Numbered from the stretch's first letter, positions 18,573 through 26,724 are shown. The stretch is DNA of 64,000 nt from Litorimonas sp964511495 (GCA_964511495.1 CAZEFT010000004.1:62001-126000), one strand, 5' to 3'. Notes: generated from the sequence alone by a model not told the origin. Program-made: numbers and translations.

Positions 18573-18941
18573 ATGAATGACACGCCCCCTAACAATACAG
18601 CATCTGAGCCTGATAGCTTTTCCTCTGACGACCTAGCGACACGTCGGGCATCCCGCACGAAACGTCTCTCTTTGTATGAAAAGTCTCAGCAACGCCGTTT
18701 GGCGCAGGCGAGAAGCGATCAGCGGTTTTATGCCGGCATGTTTTCGCTCATCGGATTTACCGCCCTGCTCGCTATTCTTATAGGTGCGATTTCCATAAAT
18801 GGCGTCACCTTCAATGCGAGTGGCTTGGCAGGTTGGACGACCCCATGGCTTGGCCCATTCTCTAAACTTGAATTGGCGGGATTAGGCCTAATTACACTGA
18901 TCGCATTGGCGGTCTATCTGCGGATGCGTAAGCGGGGTTAG
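18573..18941 (+). CDS. Small membrane protein of unknown function
   Basis: 122 residues. Residues 1-50 are hydrophilic, rich in Ser, Arg and Gln and probably cytosolic. Two transmembrane segments follow, about 52-75 ('MFSLIGFTALLAILIGAISI') and about 98-117 ('LELAGLGLITLIALAVYL'), ending in a short basic tail. No known family recognised. The ATG is 49 bp from the divergent DUF995-like gene, and the stop lies about 110 bp before asd. Confidence 0.7.
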   Translation: MNDTPPNNTASEPDSFSSDDLATRRASRTKRLSLYEKSQQRRLAQARSDQRFYAGMFSLIGFTALLAILIGAISINGVTFNASGLAGWTTPWLGPFSKLELAGLGLITLIALAVYLRMRKRG

Positions 18942-19054
18942 CCCCTTCCCATCACCCGGCTGAAACATGACTTGCTCCTTGGGCTGTCTTCGCCTAAACC
19001 GCCTCTCGCAATTCATTCGCTCAAATCAATAAGAGCATAATCTTGGAGACCCCA

Positions 19055-20092
19055 ATGGGATATCGTATCGCAGTCGTCGGAGCCACAGGCAATGTCGGAA
19101 CCGAGATGCTCACGATTTTGGCCGAGAGCGATCTTGATGTAGAAAAAGTTTATGCCGTCGCCTCACGCCGTTCCGTTGGCCGCGAAGTCAGCTATGGCGA
19201 TACAGATATCAAATGTGTTGACTTAGAGACCTTCGATTTCACCCAGGTCGATCTGGCTTTGATGAGTGCAGGCGGTTCAGTGTCTAAAGAATGGTCACCC
19301 AAAATAGCCGCTGCCGGAGCGGTTGTTATCGATAATTCAAGCACATGGCGCATGGATCCCGATGTCCCACTCATTGTACCTGAAGTGAATGCCGATGCCG
19401 TAGAAGGATACAAAAAGAAGAACATCATCGCCAATCCTAACTGCTCAACGATCCAAATGGTCGTAGCGTTAAAACCACTCCATGACCGTGCTAAAATCAA
19501 GCGCGTTGTGGTCTCAACTTATCAATCCGTATCCGGCGGCGGAAAGAAAAATATGGACGAACTTTGGCTCCAAACCAAAGGCATTTATTCGAATGACCAC
19601 TTCCAAGCCATTAATTTCACAAAGCAAATTGCCTTTAATGTCATCCCTCATATTGATGTCTTTATGGACGGTGGTGACACCAAAGAAGAGTGGAAAATGA
19701 AGGCCGAGACTATGAAAATTCTCGACCCGAAAGTCAAAGTTAGCGCCACTTGCGTACGTGTTCCAACCTTTGTCGGTCACGCTGAATCTCTCAATATTGA
19801 ATTTGAAGAGGAATTATCCGCGGATGAAGCCCGTGAATTGCTGCGCATTTCACCCGGCTTGATGGTTGTCGATAAGCAGGAAGACGGCGGATATGTCACG
19901 CCTGTGGAATGCGTCGGTGAATATGCAACATTTGTGTCCCGCATTCGCGAGGATAGCACGCAAGACAACACCCTCAATATGTGGTGCGTCTCTGACAATC
20001 TCCGCAAAGGGGCGGCCCTGAACACGGTCCAAATCGCAGAGTTATTGGCCAACAGAAAACTGCCCCGCAACGAGAAATCAAAAGCAGCCTAA
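19055..20092 (+). CDS. asd: Aspartate-semialdehyde dehydrogenase
   Basis: 345 residues. It reduces aspartyl-4-phosphate to aspartate semialdehyde with NADPH, the branch point to lysine, diaminopimelate, threonine and methionine. Seen: N-terminal Rossmann 'VVGATGNVGTEML', nucleophile C130 in 'NPNCSTIQM', 'STYQSVSGGG' and 'VRVPTFVGHAE', all family hallmarks. The ATG at 19055 has GGAG 7 nt upstream; an in-frame TTG 12 nt earlier overlaps that site and is unlikely. Length is typical. It stands alone; a repeat-rich non-coding segment follows its stop. Confidence 0.96.
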   Translation: MGYRIAVVGATGNVGTEMLTILAESDLDVEKVYAVASRRSVGREVSYGDTDIKCVDLETFDFTQVDLALMSAGGSVSKEWSPKIAAAGAVVIDNSSTWRMDPDVPLIVPEVNADAVEGYKKKNIIANPNCSTIQMVVALKPLHDRAKIKRVVVSTYQSVSGGGKKNMDELWLQTKGIYSNDHFQAINFTKQIAFNVIPHIDVFMDGGDTKEEWKMKAETMKILDPKVKVSATCVRVPTFVGHAESLNIEFEEELSADEARELLRISPGLMVVDKQEDGGYVTPVECVGEYATFVSRIREDSTQDNTLNMWCVSDNLRKGAALNTVQIAELLANRKLPRNEKSKAA

Positions 20093-20093
20093 A

Positions 20094-20209
20094 CCATTCG
20101 AACGCGGCACCGCGCAGCAGGGTTAGTGAGGATGCGACCATTCGCGTGACCCGATAGGGTTTGCCCGTCCATCCGAACGCAACGCGCGAAGCGCGGTTAG
20201 TAAAGATGC
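20094..20209 (+). repeat. Two imperfect direct repeats of about 41 bp
   Basis: 20094-20135 and 20169-20209 share the frame CCATyCGAACGC at the left and GGTTAGTrArGATGC at the right, with a GC-rich middle that differs in length by 1 nt. A different module (20143-20167) lies between them. The composition resembles dispersed intergenic repeats rather than coding sequence. Confidence 0.6.
20143..20167 (+). repeat. 25-bp repeat module, copy 1 (copy 2 at 20790-20814)
   Basis: The 25-mer beginning CGCGTGACCC and ending TGCCCG recurs in the same orientation at 20790-20814 with 21 of 25 bases identical. The copies flank the AT-rich centre of the asd-serS interval. Confidence 0.6.
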
Positions 20210-20250
20210 TGTTCCTGCACCATACCAAGCCTAGCGACAGCAAGAGATGG

Positions 20251-20273
20251 ATTGCCGTGACAAGCACGGCAAT
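20251..20273 (+). repeat. REP-like palindrome
   Basis: Perfect 9-bp inverted repeat ATTGCCGTG / CACGGCAAT around the 5-nt loop ACAAG, within 'GATGG...GACGG'. This pattern is typical of dispersed intergenic palindromes in alphaproteobacterial genomes. Only one copy is in this window. Confidence 0.65.
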
Positions 20274-20789
20274 GACGGGTGGTGGGAATTACTTTTATCA
20301 CTTCATATTGATTACCTACTTGCTTTCATTGCTGTGTTTCTTTCTTCGTTTCGTCTTTCGTTTGTTTCTCTATTTCGTTTCGTTTCAGTTCTATTTGGAA
20401 AAAATGGGCTGTCTGCGGTGTTCTGGAGTTGAAGGTGGGAACCATGTGTCTAGTGTGATTTTTTACAACCCCACTCTCCACCTTTTACAAAGGCAAATGA
20501 TGAAGCACCGCAGTAGTGTCTTTTTCCATCAGCGGCCGAACCGGGTCTCGCGATCCGACTGATCAGCAACACGCTGAGCCAAAGATTTCACGCGGCATTA
20601 ATCGCGTTTCCTCAATGACAAACACTATCTCTTCACTAAACAAGTCAATGCGCACTCGATCTGCCCTGTGAAAAGAACAAGTTGAATGTACCGCAACTTC
20701 AGCATGTGAGGATCATTCTCTTGATTTTCTTATAAGAGACTGAATTAATTGATGCTTTTAAAATACTAAGTGCGGATCATTATTTCATC

Positions 20790-20814
20790 CGCGTGACCCA
20801 ATAGAATCTGCCCG
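20790..20814 (+). repeat. 25-bp repeat module, copy 2
   Basis: Second copy of the CGCGTGACCC...TGCCCG module of 20143-20167, ending 25 bp before the serS stop codon and followed by the GC-rich inverted stretch ACGCGCGGACGCGGGCGT. Confidence 0.6.
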
Positions 20815-20838
20815 AAGGAAACGCGCGGACGCGGGCGT

Positions 20839-22107
20839 TTATGCAATCGTGTCGATTCCACCCATATAGGGGACGAGAGCAGAGGGAAGCATGATGGTTC
20901 CGTCTTCATTCTGGTAATTTTCCAAAATAGCAACCAAAGTACGGCCAACAGCAAGGCCTGACCCATTGAGCGTATGGACAAAACGATTGTCTTTTTCCGC
21001 ATGTTTATAACGGGCTTGCATTCGGCGAGCCTGGAAATCTCCGCAATTGGAAATGGAGCTGATCTCCCGATAGGTCTGCTGACTAGGAAGCCAAACTTCG
21101 ATGTCATATGTGCGCCGTGCGCCAAAACCGAGATCACCAGTACAAAGCTCGACCACACGATAAGGCAATTCAAGTTTCTGCAAAACCAATTCTGCACAAC
21201 GCAGCATATTTTTATGCTCCGCTTCGCTCTCATCCGGATGACAAATCGTGACCAATTCAACTTTGTTAAATTGATGTTGCCGGATCATGCCTTTTGTATC
21301 TCGCCCTGCGCTCCCTGCTTCACTACGGAAACAGGGCGTATGAGCCGTCAAACGTATGGGGAGTGAATCAGCCTCTAAAATACTCTCACGGACTGTATTT
21401 GTCAGAGACACTTCGGATGTCGGAATGAGGTAGTGATCGCCTGTCGTTTTATAAAGGTCTTCCTCAAATTTCGGTAATTGGCTTGTGCCAAACAGGGCTT
21501 TATCCCAAACTAAGAAAGGCGGCGTGGTTTCCTCGAACCCTTCCGCGATCTGCACATCCAACATGAAATTGGCTAAAGCCCGGTCAAGACGAGAGAGCGC
21601 GCCACGCAAGACAACGAAACGGCTACCACTCATTTTCGCGGCTGTTTCAAAATCCATCAAGCCCAAAGCTTCACCCAAATCATCATGAGCCTTTGGCTCA
21701 AAATCAAAGACACGCGGTGTTCCCCATTGGGCTAATTCGACATTGGCATCTTCATCTTCGCCTTCAGGTACATCTTCGAAAGGTACATTAGGAAGACCTG
21801 CCAATAGATTGTTTAACATAAATTTTTCACTGTCGACCTGCGCGCCCATGGCTGTAATGACATTTTTTGCACCGGCGACTTCAGTCTTGAGCCTCTCGGC
21901 TTCTTCCTTATCCCCTTTGGCCATAGCCTGACCAATCAGTTTGGAGCTTTTGTTCCGAGCCGCTTCTGCTTCCTGCACAACTTGTTGGGCTTTCCGGATG
22001 AGCTTGTCTTGATTAATGATCTTCTCAGTTTGAGGCTCCAAACCCCGTTTTTCCCAAAGAGAATCATAATGCGCCGGATTTTCGCGTATGGCTTTAATAT
22101 CGTGCAT
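20839..22107 (-). CDS. serS: Serine--tRNA ligase
   Basis: 422-residue class II aminoacyl-tRNA synthetase charging tRNA-Ser (and tRNA-Sec where present). The N-terminal domain (about 30-105) is the long antiparallel coiled coil that grips the tRNA variable arm ('EAEAARNKSSKLIGQAMAKG'). The catalytic domain has 'LIPTSEVSLTN', motif 2 'CFRSEAGSAGRDTKGMIRQH', and motif 3 'NGSGLAVGRTLVAILEN'. Length is standard. The ATG at 22107 begins the conserved 'MHDIKAIRENP'. It is monocistronic here, divergent from the DUF481 pair. Confidence 0.97.
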   Translation of the reverse strand: MHDIKAIRENPAHYDSLWEKRGLEPQTEKIINQDKLIRKAQQVVQEAEAARNKSSKLIGQAMAKGDKEEAERLKTEVAGAKNVITAMGAQVDSEKFMLNNLLAGLPNVPFEDVPEGEDEDANVELAQWGTPRVFDFEPKAHDDLGEALGLMDFETAAKMSGSRFVVLRGALSRLDRALANFMLDVQIAEGFEETTPPFLVWDKALFGTSQLPKFEEDLYKTTGDHYLIPTSEVSLTNTVRESILEADSLPIRLTAHTPCFRSEAGSAGRDTKGMIRQHQFNKVELVTICHPDESEAEHKNMLRCAELVLQKLELPYRVVELCTGDLGFGARRTYDIEVWLPSQQTYREISSISNCGDFQARRMQARYKHAEKDNRFVHTLNGSGLAVGRTLVAILENYQNEDGTIMLPSALVPYMGGIDTIA

Positions 22108-22350
22108 GGTTTTTTCGTTTCAATTTGGCCGGTTCAAAATTCTCGCCCGCTATAACGAAGCGATGTTGTGCCGTAAACCGTTTTGACTGTTGGCAATTAA
22201 GGTGCAGTTTTTCCTATTACACAAGTTCGAGGCTTGATAGGGGCCATCGCCTTTGGCCCAATGACACCCAACTTATATTCACCTACTATTCAGACGAGCA
22301 GATATAGTGGGGTCAATCGGAACAATAAGTCTAATTTTGAGGATGAGATT

Positions 22351-23070
22351 ATGAAACTTTTTACGACAACGTTACTGACGACTGCCTTTTTTGCTGCGGG
22401 CGCGGCACAGGCACAATCCATAGCTGGATTTACGGGCGAAGCCGCCCTCACCGGTTCTAAGACTACGGGCAACACAGATACGACAGATGTCGGATTTGCT
22501 TTAAAATTGGAAAAAGCCGGAGATGTTTGGACACATAAAGTCAACGGGGCTGCCGATTTTGGTGAGGCCGATGGCGTGAAAAACAAGCAGCGCTATGCTT
22601 TGGGTTATCAAATCGACCGTCACTTGAATGATCGTACTTATGTTTATGGTAATGCTGATTATTTCAAAGATGACTTCGGCTCCTATCAAGAGGGCTACTT
22701 CCTTGGAACGGGGCTTGGCTATAAAGCGATTGTTACTGACGCCCTGACCTGGAATGTGGAAGGCGGTGCTGGGTATCGTTCACAGACCGAGCAAGGTGCG
22801 AACGGCGTGACCGAAAATGAGCTTGCGATTCGTGGCTTCTCCGATTTTGATTGGGCTCTGAACGATAATGTGTCGTTCTACAATGATACCGAAATCACCT
22901 ACGCCTCCAGTGACACTTACATCTGGAATGAGACAGGCTTGACGTCACAAATTGCGGGCAATCTCGCCGCGCGCGTGTCCTTCCGCGTTGACCATCACAC
23001 GGATGTACCGATGGGTGTTGAGACAACGGACACAATCACACGGGTCGGCATTGTTTACACGATGAAATAA
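22351..23070 (+). CDS. DUF481 outer-membrane beta-barrel protein, copy 1
   Basis: 239 residues. A signal peptide ends 'GAAQAQ'; the mature chain begins 'SIAGFTGEAALTGSKTTGNT', the start of DUF481 (YdiY-like) barrels. Alternating amphipathic strands continue to 'DTITRVGIVYTMK', with a C-terminal hydrophobic strand. The ATG at 22351 follows GAGGA; longer in-frame starts from 22234 lack a ribosome site and would bury the signal peptide. It is the first of a tandem pair and the paralog 126 bp downstream shares the same layout. Function unknown. Confidence 0.9.
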   Translation: MKLFTTTLLTTAFFAAGAAQAQSIAGFTGEAALTGSKTTGNTDTTDVGFALKLEKAGDVWTHKVNGAADFGEADGVKNKQRYALGYQIDRHLNDRTYVYGNADYFKDDFGSYQEGYFLGTGLGYKAIVTDALTWNVEGGAGYRSQTEQGANGVTENELAIRGFSDFDWALNDNVSFYNDTEITYASSDTYIWNETGLTSQIAGNLAARVSFRVDHHTDVPMGVETTDTITRVGIVYTMK

Positions 23071-23095
23071 TTAATGTTGTACATCACCATCAAGC

Positions 23096-23125
23096 CTTTG
23101 AAATAATATTGTTTTTCAAAGATTT
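23096..23125 (+). terminator. Possible weak terminator after DUF481 copy 1
   Basis: CTTTGAA (23096-23102) pairs with TTCAAAG (23115-23121) around a 12-nt AT-rich loop, followed by ATTTTA. The stem is AT-rich, so termination would be weak. Confidence 0.35.
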
Positions 23126-23166
23126 TATGGAATTGTTTACCAGACATTTACCAAACTCTTTCATAT

Positions 23167-23198
23167 CCTGCATGAGATTTCATGCGGGATAATTTATG
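23167..23198 (+). promoter_or_regulatory. Hairpin covering the ribosome binding site of DUF481 copy 2
   Basis: CCTGCATGA (23167-23175) pairs with TCATGCGGG (23180-23188) through eight Watson-Crick pairs and one G-U around a 4-nt loop. The only Shine-Dalgarno-like bases before the ATG at 23196 (GCGGGAT) sit in the 3' arm. Folding would therefore hide the ribosome site. Confidence 0.5.
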
Positions 23199-23936
23199 TT
23201 TAGAACAGCGTCTTTGTCTTTCATTGCTTTTTTGCTCGCCACAGGCACGGCACAGGCACAATTTACCGAAGGATTGACGGGCGAGCTTTCCGTGAATGGA
23301 GCCGTCACAACGGGTAACACCGAAACCACGAATGTCGGCTTCGCCTCAAAATTGGCCACGGCCACAAAAGAGTGGCGTCATTCGGCCAAACTCTCCGCGC
23401 ATTATGGCCGCGCCAATGGCAAAACAAATAAATCACGTTATGCCCTTGGCTATCAGCTAGACCGGGATTTGAATGATCAACTCTATTTCTTCGGCAATGC
23501 TGACTATTTCAGCCGAGACTTCGGGGCATTTAAGCAAGGACATTTTCTAGGGGCCGGTTTCGGTTATCAACTCTGGGAGCAAGACCCGACGACTTTGAAA
23601 CTCGAAGCCGGTTTGGGTTATCGCTCTCAAAAAGCGCGGCTTAACGCTAGTGATCCGAGTGGATTAGCCTCTCGCCGAGATACAGAACTCGCGGGACGGT
23701 TTGTCTCTGATTTTGACCACAGTTTCAACGAACATGTGTCATTTAGAAATGACACTGAATTGCTTTATTCTCCATCGGACACTTTCATCGCAAATGAAGC
23801 CGGCATAAAATCGACTATCTGGCAGAATATCAGCCTTTTGGCCTCTTTCCGCGTCGAAAATCACAGTAATGTGCCGGAAGGACGAGAGAAAACCGATACA
23901 ATTAGTCGGCTCGGCGTTGTCTATACGATGAAGTAG
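23196..23936 (+). CDS. DUF481 outer-membrane beta-barrel protein, copy 2
   Basis: 246 residues. The signal peptide ends 'GTAQAQ'; the mature start 'FTEGLTGELSVNGAVTTGNT' parallels copy 1, as do 'RYALGYQLDRDLNDQLYFFG', 'SDFDHSFNEHVSFRNDTELL' and the terminal 'DTISRLGVVYTMK'. It carries a short Arg/Ser-rich insertion near residues 150-165 ('KARLNASDPSGL') absent from copy 1, probably an external loop. Tandem duplication is clear. Its ribosome site lies in a hairpin, unlike copy 1, suggesting separate translational control. Confidence 0.9.
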   Translation: MFRTASLSFIAFLLATGTAQAQFTEGLTGELSVNGAVTTGNTETTNVGFASKLATATKEWRHSAKLSAHYGRANGKTNKSRYALGYQLDRDLNDQLYFFGNADYFSRDFGAFKQGHFLGAGFGYQLWEQDPTTLKLEAGLGYRSQKARLNASDPSGLASRRDTELAGRFVSDFDHSFNEHVSFRNDTELLYSPSDTFIANEAGIKSTIWQNISLLASFRVENHSNVPEGREKTDTISRLGVVYTMK

Positions 23937-23998
23937 GCTGGGCCATATGACCAATAGGCGGATAGGAAATTTCCGATTTTCAGTCTATAGGGGGGGGC

Positions 23999-24496
23999 AT
24001 GACCGGTTTTTATCTCTGCCTTATGCGCCATGCCAAATCCTCTTGGAGTGACGGCAGTCTCAGTGATCATCAGCGCCCGTTGAATAAACGGGGCCAAGAG
24101 GCGGCCACACTCATTGGAGAAGTTTTAAGCGTGCGGGGTTATGCGCCTGACGTGATTTGGAGTTCTGATTCCACGCGAACACGGGAAACGGCTATGCGCC
24201 TCATTCGCTCAATTCCCGGCGCGCAAACCATCAATTATGACTCCCGTTTTTACCATGCTTCAGCGCATCAAGTTATAAGCCTGTGTGATGAGACGCCCTT
24301 TCCTGATACAAATTTGATGTTATTGGGGCATAATCCGGGTTGGACAGATTTGTTTCAACTGATGTCGAATAAACCCTATGATTTCCCGACGGCCGCCTGC
24401 GCGGTTTTTCGCGGCGAAGACCTCCCTAAAACAGAATGGTTGCGCCCTGAGCATTGGGATCTGGTCGATTTCCTTTTACCCAGAACTTTGGCCTGA
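23999..24496 (+). CDS. SixA-type histidine phosphatase
   Basis: 165-residue member of the histidine phosphatase superfamily. 'LMRHAKSSW' gives the RHG-type motif with catalytic His at residue 11 (Ala replaces Gly, as in SixA). 'RPLNKRGQEAA' and 'SSDSTRTRETA' supply the Arg and second-half residues, and 'LLGHNPGWTDL' the second catalytic His. SixA proteins dephosphorylate phospho-His on HPt or NPr partners; the target here is unknown. A G-rich run just upstream of the ATG serves as ribosome site. The next small membrane gene starts 2 bp after the stop. Confidence 0.9.
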   Translation: MTGFYLCLMRHAKSSWSDGSLSDHQRPLNKRGQEAATLIGEVLSVRGYAPDVIWSSDSTRTRETAMRLIRSIPGAQTINYDSRFYHASAHQVISLCDETPFPDTNLMLLGHNPGWTDLFQLMSNKPYDFPTAACAVFRGEDLPKTEWLRPEHWDLVDFLLPRTLA

Positions 24497-24498
24497 TT

Positions 24499-24675
24499 AT
24501 GTGGAAGACGATGAAAGCCATATTACAGGTTTATTGGAATTTCCTGTTTTATCCGCTCCTCTTTGGGCTTTTCATCTGGTTATGGATTAAGGGCGTGCAC
24601 TGGATTTGGGGCGCAATGGTTGTAGCGGCCATGCTCATCTTCGACCCGCTTTGGAGAGCTATATTTCGTCGGTAG
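24499..24675 (+). CDS. Small membrane protein downstream of SixA-like gene
   Basis: 58 residues starting 'MWKTMKAILQVYWNF'. Two hydrophobic spans are visible (about 12-30 and 33-50, Trp/Ile/Leu/Phe rich), ending in a basic tail 'RAIFRR'. It begins 2 bp after the phosphatase stop, so it is probably in the same operon. No family recognised. A longer in-frame TTG start at 24454 would overlap the phosphatase and is not favoured. Confidence 0.6.
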   Translation: MWKTMKAILQVYWNFLFYPLLFGLFIWLWIKGVHWIWGAMVVAAMLIFDPLWRAIFRR

Positions 24676-24681
24676 AAAAGC

Positions 24682-24720
24682 AAAAAAAATGCGCCTCTGA
24701 CCACATCGGGTCGAGGCGCA
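24682..24720 (-). terminator. Strong Rho-independent terminator, minus strand
   Basis: TGCGCCTC (24690-24697) pairs with GAGGCGCA (24713-24720), with an inner GACC/GGTC extension. On the minus strand the stem is followed by eight U (complement of A at 24682-24689). It ends minus-strand transcription coming from the 24854-25261 gene and/or from the candidate small RNA. Confidence 0.8.
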
Positions 24721-24799
24721 ATAGGAGGATGCTTACAAGGGGGTGTAAGCATTGGTTACGCTTTCAGGGACCGTGAATAACGTAACGCACTGAGTACGC
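24682..24799 (-). ncRNA. Candidate small RNA with C-rich loop and anti-SD stretch
   Basis: About 118 nt read on the minus strand. A -10-like TAATTT (24805-24810) lies 17 nt from a -35-like TTGAAC (24828-24833). Then come a GCGTTA/TAACGC pairing, a perfect 8-bp hairpin ATGCTTAC/GTAAGCAT whose 8-nt loop reads ACCCCCTT, a free CCTCCT stretch, and a strong terminator. C-rich loops and CCUCC motifs are known from alphaproteobacterial sRNAs such as GsrN and the cuckoo family. It could instead be the 3' UTR of the membrane gene ending at 24854. Confidence 0.5.
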
Positions 24800-24853
24800 G
24801 TTAAAAATTACAACGGATTGATTGAAAGTTCAATATTTTGCAATTTAATGATA

Positions 24854-25261
24854 TTAGCCAAATTTGCCCCGAACGCTCAATAGAGTGTCTTCTTTCCGTA
24901 AAATATATAGCAATCCCATAGCGGCGGCAGCCGGAATGGCGGCAAGAAACAGTTGGTTGCTACCATCAAGCCAGAACAAATAGTATTTGAGACTCACTAA
25001 AATGGCTCCCGCATGCAACACGAAAACAAGAGCGTAAGTGATTGATTTCTTGAAGCCTGTGACAAAAGCAATGAGCAATATCATCCAGAAAACACCGATA
25101 ACCAAACCGAGCGTGTCGGGAAGGCTCGACACATGATAATATTTAGCCGCAATGTTCTTTGCGGACTCGGGACTTTTAAACCGCATGAGCTGCCAAGGCA
25201 GTAAAAAATAGAAAATTGATAGACGTGTCAGCAATAGAGCCGGTGACAAAAACTTTGGCAT
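24854..25261 (-). CDS. Four-helix membrane protein, DoxX-like
   Basis: 135 residues with four hydrophobic segments at about 9-27, 52-70, 75-95 and 103-120. The opening 'LSPALLLTRLSIFYFLLPWQLMRF' and a central 'FVTGFKKSITYALVFVLHAG' resemble DoxX-like membrane proteins of proteobacteria. No redox or metal motif is visible. The start has a good GGAGGG ribosome site. Family assignment is tentative; function unknown. Confidence 0.6.
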   Translation of the reverse strand: MPKFLSPALLLTRLSIFYFLLPWQLMRFKSPESAKNIAAKYYHVSSLPDTLGLVIGVFWMILLIAFVTGFKKSITYALVFVLHAGAILVSLKYYLFWLDGSNQLFLAAIPAAAAMGLLYILRKEDTLLSVRGKFG

Positions 25262-25343
25262 AAAACCCTCCGATTAAAATTGAGTGCGATTTAATCATTA
25301 CCCACTGAGAGGCCAAGACACATCGATTACACGCTTCCGTGAA

Positions 25344-26684
25344 CTATCCGACCTCTCCGTTAAGGCGTGCACGGGCTTTATCAGCCCCCATCAAACCCAA
25401 GAGCGGGCCCATTTCCGGTCCATGATCCTGTCCCGTGAGAGCGCGGCGAATGGGCATGAACAGCCCCTTCCCTTTTCGGCCTGTCTCAGATTTGACGGCA
25501 CTTAACCACGACCCCCAACTGCCTTCATCCACGGTTTCAGGCAGGAGCGTTGCCGCCGCCTTACAAAACTCTGTATCTTCCTCTTCGATACGTCCGGGCA
25601 TGGGGGCGAACAGTGTCGTTGACCAAGAGGCCGCATCAGAGACCTTTTCCACATTGCCGCGGATAGCCAACCAAAAGGCCTCACCGCCTGAAATACCCAA
25701 AGTTTCCAAACGGGATTTCACATCCTCATAGTCTGTCTCATGTAACAGACGCCCATTTAACAGGAGCAATTCGTCTTCGTCGAAACGTGCGGGGGCGCGG
25801 CCGATTTTGTCAAAACTAAATTCATCCACCAACACGTCCAAAGACGAACGCGCCTCAATCGGGTCAGATGTCCCAATTTTGCCCAAGAGGGAGGTAATCG
25901 CCAAAGGCTCGATATATTGTTCGCGTAACTCACCCATTGAGAGAGACCCTAAACGCTTGGACAGCCCCTTACCGTCTTTGCCGACCAAGAGCGGCGTATG
26001 AGCGAAAGATGGCAAGTGATTAGAGAGCGCTTGGAAAACTTCGATTTGCGCGCCTGAATTGGTCACATGGTCTTCCCCTCGAATAACATGCGTGATTTCG
26101 GCCTCAATATCGTCAACGACCGATGGCAATGTATAAAGGAAAGAGCCATCAGCGCGGATTAAAACAGGATCAGAGATAGAGGCTGTATCAATCGTTTGTT
26201 CACCGCGGACAACATCATGCCACGTCACGGGATTACCGGAGAGTTTAAAGCGCCAATGCGGCTTGCGGCCCTCAGCGTCTAATTTGGCTTTTTCTTCGTC
26301 TGTCAGTTCAAGCGCCCCGCGATTGTAAACGGGTGGTTTACCTTGAACGCGCTGTAATTTGCGCTGACGATCAAGCTCCTCTGACGTTTCATAGCAAGGG
26401 TAAAGAAGTCCCGAGTCTTTCAACTTCTCCGCTGCCGCTTCATAAGAGGGAAAACGATGGGATTGGTTAAAGGTTTCCTGCCATTCCAAACCCAACCATG
26501 TCAGGTCTTCACGAATCATATCCTCATAATCATTCGTACTGCGTTCCAGATCAGTATCATCAATCCGCAAAATGAAAGTGCCGCCTTCTTTCTTGGCAAA
26601 CAGCCAATTCATTAAAGCTGTGCGAACATTTCCGACGTGAAGTTTCCCGGTAGGGGATGGAGCAAATCTAACGCGAACTGACAT
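25344..26684 (-). CDS. gltX: Glutamate--tRNA ligase
   Basis: 446-residue class I synthetase. 'APSPTGKLHVGNVRTALMNW' carries the HIGH-type motif as HVGN, and 'GKGLSKRLGSLS' the KMSKS-type loop as GLSKR. The catalytic region includes 'ILRIDDTDLERS' and 'VIRGEDHVTNSG'. It attaches Glu to tRNA-Glu, and in alphaproteobacteria usually also misacylates tRNA-Gln for repair by GatCAB. It is slightly shorter than E. coli GltX (471) because the C-terminal anticodon-binding region is compact, common in this clade. nadE lies upstream on the same strand, 40 bp away. Confidence 0.95.
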   Translation of the reverse strand: MSVRVRFAPSPTGKLHVGNVRTALMNWLFAKKEGGTFILRIDDTDLERSTNDYEDMIREDLTWLGLEWQETFNQSHRFPSYEAAAEKLKDSGLLYPCYETSEELDRQRKLQRVQGKPPVYNRGALELTDEEKAKLDAEGRKPHWRFKLSGNPVTWHDVVRGEQTIDTASISDPVLIRADGSFLYTLPSVVDDIEAEITHVIRGEDHVTNSGAQIEVFQALSNHLPSFAHTPLLVGKDGKGLSKRLGSLSMGELREQYIEPLAITSLLGKIGTSDPIEARSSLDVLVDEFSFDKIGRAPARFDEDELLLLNGRLLHETDYEDVKSRLETLGISGGEAFWLAIRGNVEKVSDAASWSTTLFAPMPGRIEEEDTEFCKAAATLLPETVDEGSWGSWLSAVKSETGRKGKGLFMPIRRALTGQDHGPEMGPLLGLMGADKARARLNGEVG

Positions 26685-26724
26685 AATGTTTTCTATGTGT
26701 CTTTTCTATTTGGTCTATCTGGGT

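Larger units (their letters stand above)
20093..20838. other. Non-coding, repeat-bearing interval between asd and serS
   Basis: 746 bp with no gene I can support. The first 180 bp and last 50 bp carry GC-rich repeated modules (listed separately). The centre (about 20280-20780) is AT-rich and includes a pyrimidine-rich tract at about 20330-20392 made of repeated TTTCG or TTTC units on the plus strand. A 133-codon open frame (20161-20562, TTG start) runs across the palindrome and pyrimidine tract and is judged spurious. Confidence 0.6.

Noticed and set aside
20161..20562. 133-codon open frame in the asd-serS gap
   Set aside because: TTG start, no ribosome site, runs through a palindrome and a pyrimidine tract, no family resemblance; composition explained by repeats.
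20766..21260. Open frame antisense-shifted within serS
   Set aside because: Overlaps the well-supported serS gene in another frame on the same strand; no independent support.
24682..24833. EcfG/sigma-T promoter (GGAAC-N16/17-CGTT) for the candidate small RNA
   Set aside because: GAAC and CGTT occur but only 12 nt apart, too close for this promoter class.
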